Positions 62,300 through 64,000 of a stretch of DNA of 64,000 nt are shown piece by piece (within the stretch, counting starts at the first letter, position 1; each line of letters opens with the position of its first letter). The DNA is from Vanilla planifolia (Eukaryota; Streptophyta; Magnoliopsida; Asparagales; Orchidaceae). A program made the position numbers and the translations under genes. The stretch lies in the NCBI GenBank assembly GCA_023846275.1, contig CM043875.1:2353569-2417568 (forward strand). The letters run 5' to 3'. The notes under the pieces are model-generated. The model did no database searches. It saw only the letters and a program-made list of their open reading frames with translations, and was not told the DNA's origin.

Positions 62300-64000
62300 A
62301 TTGGTAGTTAGTACACATACATAGGCAAAAATGTTGTTAATATTTAGTTATTCAATTTAATTTTTTTATTTTTTTAATTTTTTTTTGCTTTGCATATAAT
62401 AATATTTGTGTAATAAAATATTATTATATGATTAGTGATGGGTAAAAATAAAATCCTTTTTAAGCTTCATTTTTAGCAAATGTTTGTAATCTATTTTTTA
62501 TTTATATGTTTTTAATTTTTTTTTCAAGATATATCTTTGACAAATAAATTTTATTAAAGATTTATTTGTTTTAATTTATTTTTTGTGATAAAAATTTTCT
62601 CAATCCTTTTCTAGTTCTTCTAGTAATCACAAATTGTTTCATTTGAGCATAAATTTTTATTTTACATTGAGATTTCATTTTCACTTTTATTATTTAAAAA
62701 TTGTTACTAGTTTTTTGTGTTTTTAATTTTTTTTAAATGGATTTTTATTTTAAATTTTAATGTAAAGGATGTCTAATATCTAGATATCATCTAATTTTAT
62801 TTGAAATGTTTATAAAATGATATCTTTTACTGACATTAAATTACCCAAGGTGATGGGCATCGACAACTCAATCAATTGGTAATCCCTAATTGCCAAAGGT
62901 GATGGGCATTGACAAGCCAGCCAATCAATTGGTAACCCTAAACTTTATAGACACCTTTTAGATCTTGCATCATATGCTAGATTAAATGGGATTTGATTGT
63001 TTTGAATGCATGTATATACTATGGATAGCTTCTCATTATTACTTGTCTTTATTTTTTATAGATAGATTAAGCATAAAAACTTGAAAGTATATAATAATAA
63101 CTTTTGCGATCTTTGATTGCTAAATTGAAAAATTGTTACCAAACTATATTTTTGATCAAACCATTAATCGTCATTCATCCTTCTTAAATGTATGTTTTAT
63201 AAGACTTAGTACTAATTTTTCAAATATTTATCAAACATAAAATTTAATATTCAAGATCACTTTTACATTTATATCTTTAAAACATAATTAATTAAATAAT
63301 ATAATATAAATGACCATTGATCAAATTGATGTAATAATTTATTAGAATATCAAACTAAAATTAGTCATATGTAAACTAATTTTAAGTATCACACATTCAT
63401 ATTAAAGATTTGATTATGGATCAATTATTTGAGCTATCTTTGAAACAAATAAAATAACTTACACAATAAAAACATGGTTTATGAAAATTAATATATCTCA
63501 CCTACTTTAGAAATTTTTATTGAAATTAAAAAAAAACTAATTATTTTATAGAAGGGGTTTTCAATGGTTTAAGAAAAAATGATTTAAATAATTTTGAATT
63601 CTTTTAATATCATCAAAATTTAAAACAAGTACAATGAATTATATGATTTAAATGAATGATTCTTTGTGTCTTACCTATAGCACAAGACTAATATAATATA
63701 GAAATCAAATAAAATAAAGAAGAATCTTTGTTAAGAGATTGAAAATGGTGGTGGGGAATCAATGAAAAAATAATTTATTTTTTAGTAAATAAAAGGTAGA
63801 ATTAGAAATAAAAATGAGTTCAAGAAATAAAATAAAAAAATATATATTTTAGGTTAGTATTTTACATGTTTTAATCTTATCATCATTAAATTTTATTATA
63901 AATAATTATGTAATAAAACAATTAATGTTATGAAAATTATTAAACTAAAATTTAAATTTTTTTTGTAAAAGAATAATTATATTTTACTTTTCTCATATCA
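62300..64000. other. AT-rich spacer downstream of NDUFA9
   Basis: No gene is seen up to the window end, apart from the short tandem duplication listed separately. Confidence 0.45.
62841..62942. repeat. Tandem duplication, about 50-bp period, two copies
   Basis: AAGGTGATGGGCAT.GACAA and ATCAATTGGTAA.CCCTAA occur in both units (from 62841 and 62890). The second unit has a 4-5 bp insertion (CCAGCC region). Confidence 0.85.

Noticed and set aside
1-64000. CRISPR arrays, tRNA and rRNA genes, bacterial-style operons
   Set aside because: None of the spaced direct repeats, cloverleaf boxes or compact gene strings were seen; the window is plant nuclear DNA.

Overview
This window is nuclear DNA of a flowering plant. 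It is very AT-rich outside genes, with introns of up to 8.5 kb and many decayed retrotransposons. The three intact genes all belong to plant families. The strong 5'-to-3' GC decline along the LSI2-like gene hints at a monocot, but the species cannot be fixed from the sequence.

Layout. (1) 0.86-19.92 kb, minus strand: an eight-exon gene for a BTR1-type protein with three KH RNA-binding domains (337 aa rebuilt from GT-AG exons). Its 1.0 kb of coding sequence is spread over 19 kb because introns 1, 3 and 4 have filled with repeats: a probable LTR element (about 2.65-6.3 kb), a 302-bp tandem duplication (9.66-10.25 kb), a Ty1/copia remnant with both LTRs (11.15-14.0 kb) and a repeat cluster (16.26-18.5 kb). 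(2) 20-25.7 kb: AT-rich spacer with one possible orphan first exon. (3) 25.7-33.9 kb, minus strand: an old Ty3/gypsy element, split in its integrase zinc-finger region by a younger, nearly full-length L1-type LINE (26,510-32,839) flanked by a perfect 16-bp target-site duplication. A plus-strand LINE 3' fragment follows (33.96-34.56 kb). (4) 37,083-40,193: a 3.1-kb solo LTR with a perfect 5-bp target-site duplication, followed by a promoter-like repeat on the minus strand. (5) 43,553-45,217, plus strand: a two-exon LSI2-like/ArsB-family efflux transporter (487 aa). (6) 47,105-62,035, plus strand: a twelve-exon gene for the mitochondrial complex I subunit NDUFA9 (39 kDa, 399 aa).

The three host genes have unrelated jobs (RNA binding, metalloid/anion efflux, respiration), as expected in a plant genome. 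No operon, CRISPR array, tRNA or rRNA was seen. I found no convincing new biological system. The most informative structures are the nested LINE-in-gypsy insertion, the solo LTR, and the repeat-filled introns that still keep clean exons.
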